A DNA stretch of 64,000 nucleotides, taken from assembly GCA_012103325.1 (NCBI GenBank), contig WLWY01000003.1, positions 682,001-746,000 of the forward strand, given 5' to 3'. The position numbers were made by a program, and so were the translations under genes. The notes below the pieces were generated by a model. The model was not told the origin of the DNA. It saw nothing but the letters and a program-made list of their open reading frames with translations, and made no database searches. This document shows, piece by piece, positions 26,630-35,389 of this stretch; the stretch's first letter is position 1; every line of letters starts with the position of its first letter. This DNA comes from Alphaproteobacteria bacterium (GTDB lineage Bacteria > Pseudomonadota > Alphaproteobacteria > UBA8366 > GCA-2717185).

Positions 26630-27085
26630 TTACGGTGCTTCCGACTTACGCTTCAGAAACGAAGCGGAATCGTAGGTAATCACAGCTTCGTCTCGCTGAT
26701 TGTAACCAATCGTCCGATAGCGAAGGATGCCGCGGTCCGGTTTGGATTTGGAAGGCCGCGCTTCGAGAATTTCGATCTCCCCGCGGAGCGTATCGCCCGG
26801 GCGCACCGGTAAGAGCCAGCGCAAATCCTGAATGCCCGGACCGCCGAGGCTGGACTTCTCCATCAGACCAAGATCGATCCAAAGGCGGAAGAGAACGCAA
26901 GCCGTTTGCCAACCCGACGCGATAAGGCCTTCGAAGGGCCCGTTGGCTGCGGTTTCCCGATCGATATGAATCGGCTGCGGATCGTATTTGCGCGCGAAAT
27001 CCATGATTTCGGACTCGTCCATGGTCATGCCGCGCGTGCGGAGGATTTCACCCGAGGTGAAGTCTTCTAGGTACCGTGTGTGCAT
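26630..27085 (-). CDS. MaoC-like hot-dog dehydratase
   Basis: 151 residues from ATG 27085, the usual start (R-Y-L-E-D-F). The R-hydratase signature appears as SEIMDFARKYDPQPIHIDRETA and FEGLIASGWQTACVLFRLW. These enzymes hydrate enoyl-CoA or act on related acyl thioesters. It is 16 bp downstream of the BNR-repeat gene on the same strand. Confidence 0.92.
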   Translation of the reverse strand: MHTRYLEDFTSGEILRTRGMTMDESEIMDFARKYDPQPIHIDRETAANGPFEGLIASGWQTACVLFRLWIDLGLMEKSSLGGPGIQDLRWLLPVRPGDTLRGEIEILEARPSKSKPDRGILRYRTIGYNQRDEAVITYDSASFLKRKSEAP

Positions 27086-27101
27086 ATGTGCTGTGTCCGA
27101 T

Positions 27102-28139
27102 TCAAAAGCAGGCGATGGCGCGCACGTCTTCGACACCTTCAGGCAGAGGAAGCGCGTTCCACGTTGCTCCACCGTCTTCCGTGCCGAAGACCTGACCTAG
27201 CCTTGCGGCACAAAAGATGCGCTTCGGGTCGTGCTTGCTAAGCGAAACGGTCATGACGGTGCTATCGATGGAAATGTCATGGTCCAAGCGCTTCCAGCTC
27301 TCGCCGGCATCTTCACTTCGATATACCGACCCGGCATTGCCTCGCGAAGACTCGCTCAAGGCAGCAACGAGAACCTTGGGATCATGGGGACTTGTCATCA
27401 GGTCGCGGGCATAGGTGAGATCGGAAAAACGGCCGATACCGAATTCCCGCCAATTGTCTCCCCGATCGTCACTGACGAACAGGCCCATCCGATTGGCAAT
27501 CCAGACGGTCCCCGGTTGTGTCGCACTGACCGTCAGTGCATGCAGATCCAACATGCCTTCGGTTTCGTTGTCGCTGAGAATGCAGTTCTTGAGGTGCGGC
27601 TGTTCCGTAAGGTCGATCAGACCCTGAGTGATATCGTCCCAATGCTCCCCACCATCCAGGCTGCGAATAATGCCACCCACTTCCAATGCGCCATAAATTT
27701 CATCCGGGTTGGCAGGGTCGTTTGCCATTTTGAGGACACGAACCGGGAAACAGCTTGTCAGAGCCCCCACAGGTTGAACGGTCGCCAAACGCCGCCAGCT
27801 TTCCCCGTTATCTTCCGATTTGAAGATCGCGGTGTGGTCCGATCCTGCGTAGATCGTCCCTGGATCTTTAGGATGAACAAGCAACGACAAAATAGGGCGA
27901 TCCTCCGACGGGACGCCAAGGTCGGACCAGTTTTCGCCGCCATCTTCACTTCGGAACACGCCATATTGCGTGCCGATGAGAAGTGATTCCGGGTCTCCTG
28001 GCGCAACAAGGATACTGTAGACCCTCACACGGTTCGGAAGACCGGTGCTCACACGCGACCATTCGGATTGTCCCGCGTCACGGCGAAACAGGCCGGAGCT
28101 TCCAGCGGTCGCAGCCCCTGCAAAAACTGTACTTCCCAT
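27102..28139 (-). CDS. BNR/VPS10-type beta-propeller protein
   Basis: 345 residues built from repeated blades with Asp-box turns: RSEDGGENWSDL, KSEDNGESWRRL, RSLDGGEHWDDI, VSDDRGDNWREF, RSEDAGESWKRL, TEDGGATWNAL. This is the sialidase/sortilin-type propeller without visible sialidase catalytic residues and without a signal peptide. In this genomic setting it is probably a cytosolic propeller of unknown ligand. It lies between the class V aminotransferase and MaoC genes. Confidence 0.85.
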   Translation of the reverse strand: MGSTVFAGAATAGSSGLFRRDAGQSEWSRVSTGLPNRVRVYSILVAPGDPESLLIGTQYGVFRSEDGGENWSDLGVPSEDRPILSLLVHPKDPGTIYAGSDHTAIFKSEDNGESWRRLATVQPVGALTSCFPVRVLKMANDPANPDEIYGALEVGGIIRSLDGGEHWDDITQGLIDLTEQPHLKNCILSDNETEGMLDLHALTVSATQPGTVWIANRMGLFVSDDRGDNWREFGIGRFSDLTYARDLMTSPHDPKVLVAALSESSRGNAGSVYRSEDAGESWKRLDHDISIDSTVMTVSLSKHDPKRIFCAARLGQVFGTEDGGATWNALPLPEGVEDVRAIACF

Positions 28140-28175
28140 GTTTGCCTCCTTGGCGAACCGTCTCGTTATCTCTGA

Positions 28176-29390
28176 TCAACCAACCGCGGCGCGGTTATGG
28201 CCTCGCCAGGTTCTCGTAAGATCGAGAACACGGTCGATGTCGTCAGAATTGTTATAGAAATGAAGCGAAAAGCGCAGGATGCCGCGTCGGATCGATAGCT
28301 GAACGCCGTTCTCCTCCAGATGATCGTGCAGGCTGCTCATCGTGGGGTCGTCGGTTGTGTCATGCTGGCCCTCACCGATGGAGCCGACCGGGATGATCGA
28401 GCCTAGATGCGGTCCCGGCTCGCCGCCGCAAACCGGCAGCCCGAGGTCGAGCATGCCGCGGGCGAAATCATGTGCGAGACCGACGGTGTATTCCTCGATA
28501 GCCTCCGTGCCGAGTTCATGCATTATCCCCATGGACGCATCGGCGGCGGCAACGCCGACATAGTTGTAATTGCCGAGATCGAAACGCCGCGCGGCCGGCA
28601 TCAGTCTGTAATCGCCATCCCCGAGTGACGCTTCGTGCGCGCCCGACTCGCCGAGATCAACACCGAAGCGTGCGAGATAGGCCGGTGATAGCCGCTCGGC
28701 CCAGTCGGCACGGCAATAGAGGAAGCCCATACCGTAGAGGCCCAGGAGGCCCTTCTGAGTCGATACCGACATCGCATCGATACCGAGCGCCTCGACATCG
28801 GTGTGCAGGATGCCAACCGACTGCACGCCGTCGACGAGAAAGAGGATGTCCTTCTCGCGACAAATCGTACCTATAGGCGCCATATCGGTACGAAAACCCG
28901 GGGCAAACGTAACACTGGAGGCGGTGACCATTCGCGTGTTCTGGTCAATTTGGTCGATAATCTCATCGGTTGGAATGGCGCCATCCCGCGGCGATACCGT
29001 GCGGATTTCAACCCCGAACCGTTTTGCCAGATTGCGCCAGGGGTAAACGTTATTCGGGTGTTCGAGGTCCTGGCATAGCACGACATTATCGCCACTTTTC
29101 CAAGGGAACGCTGCGATGATCGCATTCAGTCCTTCGGAGACGTTCTTCACGAAGGCAATCTCGTCGGCTGACGCGTTGATCAGGCGGGCATAACTGTCCC
29201 GCGCGTGCTCGATTAGCTCGAACATGGCTGCTTTGTCGTTGTCGCCGGACTGGCGATTGTCGAGCATTCTGTCGATATCGTCGCGTGCGCGCTGCGGCAT
29301 CAACCCCCGCGCAGAGACATTCATATAGGTCAGGCTTTCAGTGCCGGGAAAATCGGCGCGCGCAGCTTCAATCGACGAGTATGCGACCAT
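28176..29390 (-). CDS. Class V aminotransferase-fold PLP enzyme
   Basis: 404 residues from ATG 29390 (AGAGGAAA 7 nt upstream). The class V fold is seen in TYMNVSARGLMPQRARDDID, ADEIAFVKNVSEGLNAIIAAFPWKSGDNVVL, FLVDGVQSVGIL and the PLP-Lys region SVSTQKGLLGLYGMGFLYC. Relatives include cysteine desulfurases, kynureninases and isopenicillin-N-epimerase-like enzymes; it resembles the latter group most. It lies 25 bp downstream of the M81 gene and is probably in that operon. Confidence 0.9.
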   Translation of the reverse strand: MVAYSSIEAARADFPGTESLTYMNVSARGLMPQRARDDIDRMLDNRQSGDNDKAAMFELIEHARDSYARLINASADEIAFVKNVSEGLNAIIAAFPWKSGDNVVLCQDLEHPNNVYPWRNLAKRFGVEIRTVSPRDGAIPTDEIIDQIDQNTRMVTASSVTFAPGFRTDMAPIGTICREKDILFLVDGVQSVGILHTDVEALGIDAMSVSTQKGLLGLYGMGFLYCRADWAERLSPAYLARFGVDLGESGAHEASLGDGDYRLMPAARRFDLGNYNYVGVAAADASMGIMHELGTEAIEEYTVGLAHDFARGMLDLGLPVCGGEPGPHLGSIIPVGSIGEGQHDTTDDPTMSSLHDHLEENGVQLSIRRGILRFSLHFYNNSDDIDRVLDLTRTWRGHNRAAVG

Positions 29391-29415
29391 TTCTATGTTT
29401 CCTCTCCATTTGCGC

Positions 29416-30963
29416 TCACCAATTCGGCGGGACCCATTCCGCGTCTTTGTCCAGAGGGTAAACGGGTCTTGGCAGGCCGGTCCAATCAAACCGTGACAGA
29501 TCAGGCGATGTAAAGCCCGCCGTATCGACTTCCTGAACTTGTTTCGGCGGGAACCAGGGTTCAAAGCCGGCGCGGAAATGGCCGCGCGACTTGACGCATA
29601 CCGTTCGGGCCAAGCCGATATCGAGCCCAAGATGCTCGAAGAACATGGGGTCGGCGGTTTGGTAGCGATTGCTGATCACCACAACGGTGATGCCGCCGGG
29701 ACCTCCGATCTCAAGCGCGCAAGATGGCGCTGTGTTCAAGAGCATGCCGTTAAAGAGACCCAGTCTCCCGACGAATGGCTCGGTCGACGTTGCGCTGACC
29801 CGAACAGGGATTTCAAAGCGTGCGGAAAAGCGCGTCGCCGGTTCCCGATTGAAGACGGCGGTGAATTCCGCACCCACCCCGTGTTGAATAGCCTCCGCTG
29901 CGAGCGTGGGGTCATAGACTGAACCATACAACACACCCCGTGCGTTGGCCGCAGTAAGCGCCGAAAGCAGTTCCATGGTATCGCCGCCGCCGCCCCCACC
30001 CGGGTTGTCGCCGGCGTCGGAATAGATCAGCGGCGGCAACGCCGCGTTGCTGCCACGTTCAACTGCACTTTCGACGGCATCTGCAAGCGGTGTGAGCGGA
30101 CGCTGAAAGCGCGCGCGGTCCGCCCAGGCAAGCTCCGCGATTTCGCGCGCCAGCCTCTGCGCCGGCTCCAATTCGTGACGGCCGGTGACCGCGATGGACA
30201 AGCCTGCGCGCGGTGTGTCGGAAAATACGAAGCCGCCGACAACGGAGACATTGAGAATCGCACCGCCAAGCTCCCGCTTGCGGCGGAGGCCGTAATCGAT
30301 CAGATCCGCGTAAGGTCCTTCACGAGTCAGAAGGGTCGTCGACGGCGGCGCGAGCGGCAATTTGATAAACGCGGATTGCGGATGAGCGTTGCCGCCCAGG
30401 ATCGTCCGCACCACATGGGCCGCCTCCTCCCCGCGTTCGAACATATCGACATGCGGGTTGGTCTGGTATGCGATCAAGATATCCGCTGCTTCGGCCATAC
30501 GCGCCGACACATTGGCGTGCAGGTCCAAGGTAACGACGACCGGAATATCGGGTCCGACAGTATCGCGCAGCCGTTCCAGAAAATCGCCATCCGGGTCCAT
30601 GCTTCCAGTCGTGAGCATTGCCCCATGATTGGCAACGAAAACCGCGTCAACCCGGTTCGCCGCAATCCCATCGGCTATTTGCGCTACCACGCGATCGAAG
30701 AAATCCTGATCGGCCGGCCCCCAGGGATGGCAGTGGGTGTAGACCAGCGGAACCGGCTCCCAAGGTCCCGTCGCATCCATCGTGCTGACGAATCCAACAA
30801 CGTCGGCGATGCAGCGCGGCGCGGCGCCACGGGCGTCGGCCAATATCTCATCGCCTTCGAGATAGCAAAGGTTTCGAAAATCCGCTTCGCTCGCGGGCGG
30901 CGAGAACGCGTTGCTCTCCAGATCGATACCACAGATGGCGACGCGGGGTGGATTGCTGGTCAT
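29416..30963 (-). CDS. M81 family metallopeptidase (MlrC-like)
   Basis: 515 residues from ATG 30963; a TTG at 30975 overlaps the upstream stop in TTGA and could be used by coupling. The MlrC family hydrolyses small peptides or cyclic peptide products using zinc. Visible motifs are GIDLESNAFSPPASEADF, NHGAMLTTGSMDPDGDFLERLR, VTLDLHANVSARMAEAADILIAYQTNPHVDMFERG with the metal-ligand D-x-H-A-N, and YSDAGDNPGGGGGGDT. It follows the F420-type oxidoreductase on the same strand. Confidence 0.93.
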   Translation of the reverse strand: MTSNPPRVAICGIDLESNAFSPPASEADFRNLCYLEGDEILADARGAAPRCIADVVGFVSTMDATGPWEPVPLVYTHCHPWGPADQDFFDRVVAQIADGIAANRVDAVFVANHGAMLTTGSMDPDGDFLERLRDTVGPDIPVVVTLDLHANVSARMAEAADILIAYQTNPHVDMFERGEEAAHVVRTILGGNAHPQSAFIKLPLAPPSTTLLTREGPYADLIDYGLRRKRELGGAILNVSVVGGFVFSDTPRAGLSIAVTGRHELEPAQRLAREIAELAWADRARFQRPLTPLADAVESAVERGSNAALPPLIYSDAGDNPGGGGGGDTMELLSALTAANARGVLYGSVYDPTLAAEAIQHGVGAEFTAVFNREPATRFSARFEIPVRVSATSTEPFVGRLGLFNGMLLNTAPSCALEIGGPGGITVVVISNRYQTADPMFFEHLGLDIGLARTVCVKSRGHFRAGFEPWFPPKQVQEVDTAGFTSPDLSRFDWTGLPRPVYPLDKDAEWVPPNW

Positions 30964-30971
30964 TAGGGTGC

Positions 30972-32018
30972 TCAATATGCAGTGGAAAAGCTTTCGAAGG
31001 GCGATGAAATCCGTTGCAGATCTTGGATCAGGTCGGGTGTCAAGTTCGGTTCGGCATCCGGCGCGGAGATCGCGCTGACAGAATCGCTGATCCCGCCGAA
31101 ACGCTTTTCGATCGCGCCGGCGATCTTGTCATGGGTGCCGACTGCCGCGAAGAGATGTACCACATCATCGGAAATTTCTGCCGCCATTTTGTCCCACTCC
31201 CCGGCACGGGACATGACGTGCAGCTTCTCGCCAAGATCATGCAGGCCGTGCAGTTCGAAGACCGGCCAGTAGGTCCGCGTCGAACCGTAGAAGGCAATCC
31301 TGTACCGGACATATTCGAAGATTTTCGAGACGGTCTTCTCGTCCGGGCCGGTCGCGATGAAGCCACCGCCGGATACTTCAAAATTCTCCCGCGCGACGCC
31401 CCCTTTGGCGCGCCCTTCCTCCAGCCGCGCCAACACAACGTCCTCCATGTATTTACGGGTGCAGAACGGGTGCAGTTGCACGCCGTCGCAGTGCGAACCG
31501 GCGACGCGCAACATGGCGGGGCCAACGGCGGCGATGGTCAGCGGCGTCATGGGCAGATCTGTGACCTCGGGCACGAAATGCGGCGTCATCAAGGTGAACT
31601 GGTAATGCTCGCCGACATAGTTCAGCCGCTCGCCGGTTTCCCAACAGCGCCAGATGGCGCGCAACGCTTCGACATACTCGCGCATGCGCGGCGCGGGTGC
31701 GGTCCACGGCACACTGAACCGCCTGACGTTGTGCCCCTTCACCTGGCTTCCCAGCCCGAGCTTAAAACGCCCACCAGAGGCCAACGTCAGATCGTGCGAT
31801 ATGTTGGCGGCGACCATTGGGCTGCGGTTGAACGAGATCGCAATACCCGTCATCAGCTCCACGCGCTCCGTTTCCATCGCCGCGATAGCGAGCGGCAGAT
31901 ACGGGTCGTTCGAATTTTCCATCGAGCTGATGCTGTCAAAGCCTTGGGCTTCCGCTGCCTTGGCAGCCGGCCCGGATTGTTTCAAGTTTTGTTTTGGTAT
32001 CGAGGCCGAAACCCGCAT
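30972..32018 (-). CDS. TIGR03617-type F420/flavin-dependent LLM oxidoreductase
   Basis: 348 residues. Bacterial luciferase-like barrel with AEAQGFDSISSMENSNDPYLPLAIAAMETERVEL, FNRSPMVAANISHDL, LASGGRFKLGLGSQVKGHNVRRF and PLTIAAVGPAMLRVAGSHCDG. These match TIGR03617, a branch usually annotated as coenzyme F420-dependent; FMN use cannot be excluded. It is the first gene of a minus-strand operon with M81 and the aminotransferase, and diverges from LLM gene 1 across a short region with an 18-bp palindromic element. Confidence 0.88.
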   Translation of the reverse strand: MRVSASIPKQNLKQSGPAAKAAEAQGFDSISSMENSNDPYLPLAIAAMETERVELMTGIAISFNRSPMVAANISHDLTLASGGRFKLGLGSQVKGHNVRRFSVPWTAPAPRMREYVEALRAIWRCWETGERLNYVGEHYQFTLMTPHFVPEVTDLPMTPLTIAAVGPAMLRVAGSHCDGVQLHPFCTRKYMEDVVLARLEEGRAKGGVARENFEVSGGGFIATGPDEKTVSKIFEYVRYRIAFYGSTRTYWPVFELHGLHDLGEKLHVMSRAGEWDKMAAEISDDVVHLFAAVGTHDKIAGAIEKRFGGISDSVSAISAPDAEPNLTPDLIQDLQRISSPFESFSTAY

Positions 32019-32045
32019 CGAAGCTTCCTTCCCTTTTTAGACGCT

Positions 32046-32063
32046 GGCATTTATTGAAATGCC
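32046..32063. promoter_or_regulatory. Perfect 7-4-7 inverted repeat in LLM divergent promoter
   Basis: GGCATTT (32046-32052) and AAATGCC (32057-32063) flank ATTG. The element lies in the 89-bp gap between the divergent genes starting at 32018 and 32108, a typical place for an operator controlling both. Confidence 0.45.
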
Positions 32064-32107
32064 CCAACATCTCTAGCGTAGCAATTCCCACACGGCAGGA
32101 GAATGCC

Positions 32108-33133
32108 ATGAGCTCGATGCAGTTTGGTTTGATGATCCGCGGTCAATTTCCCCAGGAAGACGACATGACCAAGCGGTTCGAGGAGTGCATGGAGATGGTG
32201 CGCCATGCCGACAAGCTCGGCTTTTCCTGCATTACCAAAGGCTCGCATTACGCGGGCTACCCGCTGCAGGACATTCAGCAATTACCATTTTTGGCCCGCG
32301 CCATGGTTGAAGGCCCGAATTTGCGTCTCAATGCCGGTATCGTCCTGCTGTCGCTACACAAGCCAATGGATATTGCCGAGCAGCTCGCCTCCATCGACGT
32401 CATGTCCGGCGGCCGGCTGATTTTCGGCGCGGCGCTCGGCTACCGTGAGGTCGAATTCAAGGCGTTCGGCTCGACGCAAAAGGAACGGGTCCAGCGTTTC
32501 GAAGAAAACCTGGTCGCGATCAAACGGCTTTGGACCGAGAATAACGTCAACATGGTTGGCTCTCATTTCGAGTTGATGGACGCCTCGACGTCGATCAAGC
32601 CGGTGCAGAAACCCAATCCGCCAATTTGGATCGGGGCAAATGCGGACCCTGCCATTCGGCGTGCCGCCAAGGTCGGCGATTGCTGGTACGTCAACCCGCA
32701 CAACCGGATCGATACGATTATCGAGCAGACCGAAACCTACAAACGGGCGCTCGACGAATGCAACAAACCCTTCCCCGAAGAATTCCCGATCCGCCGTGAA
32801 ATCTTCGTCGCCAAGACCCGCGAAGAGGCGTTACGGCTTTGCGCGCCCTACCTCGCAACCAAATACAAGGTCTATCACGAATGGGGACAGGACAAGGCGA
32901 TGCCGGAAGGTGACAATGATCTGTCACTCGAATTCGACGAACTCGCCCGCGACCGCTTCCTGATCGGCTCGCCGGACGAAGTCGCGGAACAAGTCATCCA
33001 TCTGCATCGCGAAACCGGCGTCAATCATATCATCGGCAGCATGCAATGGCCCGGCATGGACCACCGTATCACCATGGATTCAATGCAGATGCTGTCCGAA
33101 GAGGTCTTTCCGCGCGTGCGTCAGGGCGTGTGA
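32108..33133 (+). CDS. LLM class flavin-dependent oxidoreductase, copy 1
   Basis: 341 residues from ATG 32108 (CAGGAGAATGCC upstream); earlier in-frame starts overlap the divergent gene. Luciferase-like barrel: KLGFSCITKGSHYAGYPLQDIQQLPFLAR, NAGIVLLSLHKPMDIAEQLASIDVMSGGRL, GAALGYREVEFKAFG, then PPIWIGANADPAIRRAAKVGDCW and GSPDEVAEQVI. A flavin monooxygenase or F420 reductase acting on an unknown substrate. First of three tandem paralogues (also 34340 and 35390); its 3' end lies in a duplicated 150-bp segment. Confidence 0.92.
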   Translation: MSSMQFGLMIRGQFPQEDDMTKRFEECMEMVRHADKLGFSCITKGSHYAGYPLQDIQQLPFLARAMVEGPNLRLNAGIVLLSLHKPMDIAEQLASIDVMSGGRLIFGAALGYREVEFKAFGSTQKERVQRFEENLVAIKRLWTENNVNMVGSHFELMDASTSIKPVQKPNPPIWIGANADPAIRRAAKVGDCWYVNPHNRIDTIIEQTETYKRALDECNKPFPEEFPIRREIFVAKTREEALRLCAPYLATKYKVYHEWGQDKAMPEGDNDLSLEFDELARDRFLIGSPDEVAEQVIHLHRETGVNHIIGSMQWPGMDHRITMDSMQMLSEEVFPRVRQGV

Positions 33134-33251
33134 TATATCCGGATCTAATTGAGCGGGAGGGCGGCGCGGGATAGGCGTCATGAAGTATGGCATTGGTATG
33201 CCCACGCAGTATGGTGCGGGCAGCGACATGCAGACCGGGTTCGAAGAACAG
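33102..33251 (+). repeat. 150-bp direct repeat, copy A
   Basis: Aligns without gaps to 34271-34420 with 19 mismatches by hand count (about 87% identical; 16 transitions). It spans the end of LLM copy 1, the intergenic SD region and the first 24 codons of an LLM reading frame. Confidence 0.85.
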
Positions 33252-33293
33252 GGCGCACATGTTTTGCAAGCTCATCGCATAGCCGTCCTTTAG
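33180..33293 (+). pseudogene. N-terminal remnant of an LLM oxidoreductase gene
   Basis: From ATG 33180 the frame encodes MKYGIGMPTQYGAGSDMQTG and FEEQ, 24 codons matching LLM copy 2 residues 4-27 with only two amino-acid changes, then leaves homology and stops at 33291-33293. The ATG used as the upstream start in copy 2 is ATA here. Most differences from copy 2 are synonymous, so this is probably the stump of a once functional paralogue rather than a recent copy. Confidence 0.75.
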
Positions 33294-33618
33294 AAGGATG
33301 CAGGCAACGTCGGCTTCGCTTGTTGCCGAGTCCGACCTGGCGATAATGTCTTAACCTACTGATATTTCGTCATTTATGTGGTTTCCTTCTCCTTTTCCAA
33401 GGCCGGCTCGAGAACGGCGATTGCGATTTCTTTAGAAAAAATTCAATTATTGATTTTATTATCTGAGGTCCCTTTGCCCAATTAATTGAATGCGAATTTG
33501 TTCGTTCCACAAAACGAGTGATCGTAAATGTTCAAATCGTGGAGGCCGAAAATGAATCGTAGAAACCTTTGCTCTATCCTTACGCCTGACGGCTAACCTA
33601 GAGCGAACTGTAATCGAC
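33294..33618. other. Intergenic stretch, AT-rich, between LLM remnant and PAS gene
   Basis: About 325 bp without a convincing gene. The middle (33420-33500) is clearly AT-richer than the surroundings. The only coding-like element is a 14-codon reading frame at 33552 with a strong SD. No transposase, terminal repeat or RNA fold was recognised. Confidence 0.5.
33552..33596 (+). CDS. Possible 14-residue leader peptide
   Basis: ATG 33552 is preceded by GGAGG with 6-nt spacing and encodes MNRRNLCSILTPDG before TAA at 33594. The PAS gene that starts 22 bp later has no good SD of its own, so the short frame might couple or tune its translation. It is too short to judge by coding statistics. Confidence 0.25.
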   Translation: MNRRNLCSILTPDG

Positions 33619-34152
33619 ATGCGTATTCCAGATTATGCCCATCCGGCCGTGAAAGAATTGCACACCTATTGGCAATCCCTTGCGCCCGAAGGCAAGCTTC
33701 CGAGCCGCCAACATATCGATCCTGTCGATATAGCGCCGCTCTTGCCAAATATTTGGCTGCTTGAAGTTCATCGCGAGCCGCTGCGGTTCTGGCGTCGCCT
33801 TGTCGGCACCAGGATTGAGGAATATTCGGGAAGAAATCTCACCCGAGGTTGGATCCATGACAAGGTACATGACAAGGTAGAAGAGGCCAAGTTATTGAAC
33901 GTAAGTAAGTCTTTGATCGACGTTGTTGAAACCAAAATGCCCAATTGGCGGCGCGGCAAACCTAACATCAGCGAACATGCGGATTACGCGGAGTTGGAGC
34001 GGCTTTACTTGCCCTTAGCCTCCGATAGCGAAACCGTGGATATGATTTTGGCGATAACAGTCTTTTTTAAGAAACCGGAACCTGGCAACCGCGATGCCGG
34101 CTATTTTCCTGCGCACCAGACCCAAGATTGCGAGAATACTCGTGATCTCTGA
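33619..34152 (+). CDS. PAS-domain protein (PAS_5-like), paralogue of 55888 gene
   Basis: 177 residues. The pattern HTYWQSLAPEGKLPSRQHIDPVDIAPLLPNIWLLEVHREPLRFWRRLVGTRIEEYSGRNLTRGW matches the small single-domain PAS_5 proteins of Alphaproteobacteria (W-R-G-x-x-x-P-x-R-x-x-I-D-P followed by LPN and the F-R-Y-R-x-x-G-T core). Such proteins are probably sensory or partner-binding; no output domain is attached. It lies in the 1-kb insert between the direct repeats, whose composition is AT-richer than the flanks, which suggests separate ancestry. Confidence 0.75.
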   Translation: MRIPDYAHPAVKELHTYWQSLAPEGKLPSRQHIDPVDIAPLLPNIWLLEVHREPLRFWRRLVGTRIEEYSGRNLTRGWIHDKVHDKVEEAKLLNVSKSLIDVVETKMPNWRRGKPNISEHADYAELERLYLPLASDSETVDMILAITVFFKKPEPGNRDAGYFPAHQTQDCENTRDL

Positions 34153-34270
34153 TTTTTCGAACACCTTGCTATTTTCAACGGCATTATATCGAGCGAACTA
34201 TATGACTCGACTCTTTATGACGCAGCGAGAGGTGCAGTGAAACGGTCGTTAACGCAATAGCTACCCTAAG

Positions 34271-34420
34271 AGGTCTTCCCGCGCGGGCGTCAGGGCGTAT
34301 GATATGTCCGGACTTAGTTAAGCAGGAGGGCGACGCGGGATGGGCGTCATGAAGTACGGCATTGGGATGCGCACGCAGTATGGCGCGGACAGCGATATGC
34401 AGACCGGGTTCGAGGAGCAG
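34271..34420 (+). repeat. 150-bp direct repeat, copy B
   Basis: Counterpart of 33102-33251. The first ~30 bp are a relic of an LLM 3' end (matching the last codons of copy 1 and its TGA), followed by the SD region and the first 27 codons of intact LLM copy 2. Confidence 0.85.
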
Positions 34421-35365
34421 ATGGAACAGGCCCGGCTCGCAGAGAAGCTGGGCTTCCATTCCCTGATGAAAAGCTCGCACCTTGCCGGTCATCCCTTGCA
34501 GGAATTCCAGCAGCTTCCCTTCCTGGGCCGCGTGATGTCCGAAGCGCCTAGCCTGCGCTTGATCACCGGTGTTGTTTTGCTGTCACTGCACAAGCCGCTC
34601 GATATGGCGGAGCAGCTTGCCACCATCGACGTGATGTCCGGCGGGCGGCTGACCTTCGGCTGCGGGCTTGGCTACCGTGACGTGGAGTTCAAGGCGTTCG
34701 GCACGAATTCGAAGGAACGCGTAAAGCGTTTCGAGGAAAATCTGGAGGCGATCAAACGTCTGTGGACCGAAGACCGCGTTTCCATGACAGGGTCGCATTT
34801 CGAACTGGACGATGCCGCGCTCTCGCTAAAACCGCTGCAACAGCCCATGCCGCCGATCTGGATCGGCGCGAATGCGGACGCGGCCATTCACCGGGCGGCG
34901 AGAATGGCCGACGCCTGGTTCATCAACCCGCATCAGCGTCTGGATACGATCGAGCGTCAGGTGGAGCTGTACAAGCGGGCACTCGATGAAGAAGGGAAAC
35001 CCTTCCCCGACGATCTGCCGGCGGCGCGCGAGGTGTTCGTCGCGAACTCCCGGGAAGAAGCGATCGAGGCGGCCAAGCCATTTCTTGAGGCGAAGTACAA
35101 AATCTATCACCAGTGGGGCCAGGACAAGGACATGCCGGCGGACGACAATGATTTGTCGCTGGACTATGACGAGCTGCTTGAAGATCGCTTCATGCTGGGC
35201 TCGCCCGATGAAATTGCCGAACAGGTCATCGCCCATAACAAACGTCTGGGCGTGAACCACATGATCCTCAGTTTTCACTGGGTCGGCATGCCGCAATCGC
35301 TCACCTTGGAATCGATGACGCGCTTTGCCGAAGAAGTGATGCCGCTCGTTGAACAGGGCCTCTAA
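34340..35365 (+). CDS. LLM class flavin-dependent oxidoreductase, copy 2
   Basis: 341 residues. Same barrel as copies 1 and 3: ARLAEKLGFHSLMKSSHLAGHPLQEFQQLPFLGR, LLSLHKPLDMAEQLATIDVMSGGRL, GCGLGYRDVEFKAFG, PPIWIGANADAAIHRAARMADAWF. AGGAGGG lies 9 nt before ATG 34340; a second in-frame ATG follows 3 codons later. 24 bp separate it from copy 3, so these two are co-transcribed. Its upstream DNA carries the relic of another LLM gene end. Confidence 0.92.
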   Translation: MGVMKYGIGMRTQYGADSDMQTGFEEQMEQARLAEKLGFHSLMKSSHLAGHPLQEFQQLPFLGRVMSEAPSLRLITGVVLLSLHKPLDMAEQLATIDVMSGGRLTFGCGLGYRDVEFKAFGTNSKERVKRFEENLEAIKRLWTEDRVSMTGSHFELDDAALSLKPLQQPMPPIWIGANADAAIHRAARMADAWFINPHQRLDTIERQVELYKRALDEEGKPFPDDLPAAREVFVANSREEAIEAAKPFLEAKYKIYHQWGQDKDMPADDNDLSLDYDELLEDRFMLGSPDEIAEQVIAHNKRLGVNHMILSFHWVGMPQSLTLESMTRFAEEVMPLVEQGL

Positions 35366-35389
35366 GACTAAGGACGGGGAGATAGATAA

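Noticed and set aside
31014-32057. 347-codon plus-strand frame antisense to the TIGR03617 LLM gene
   Set aside because: Opposite a gene with clear luciferase-like motifs; no SD or domain of its own.
33252-34270. The 1-kb insert between the direct repeats as an insertion sequence or transposon
   Set aside because: No transposase, no terminal inverted repeats, and the flanking repeats are 150-bp gene fragments that have diverged, unlike short target-site duplications.
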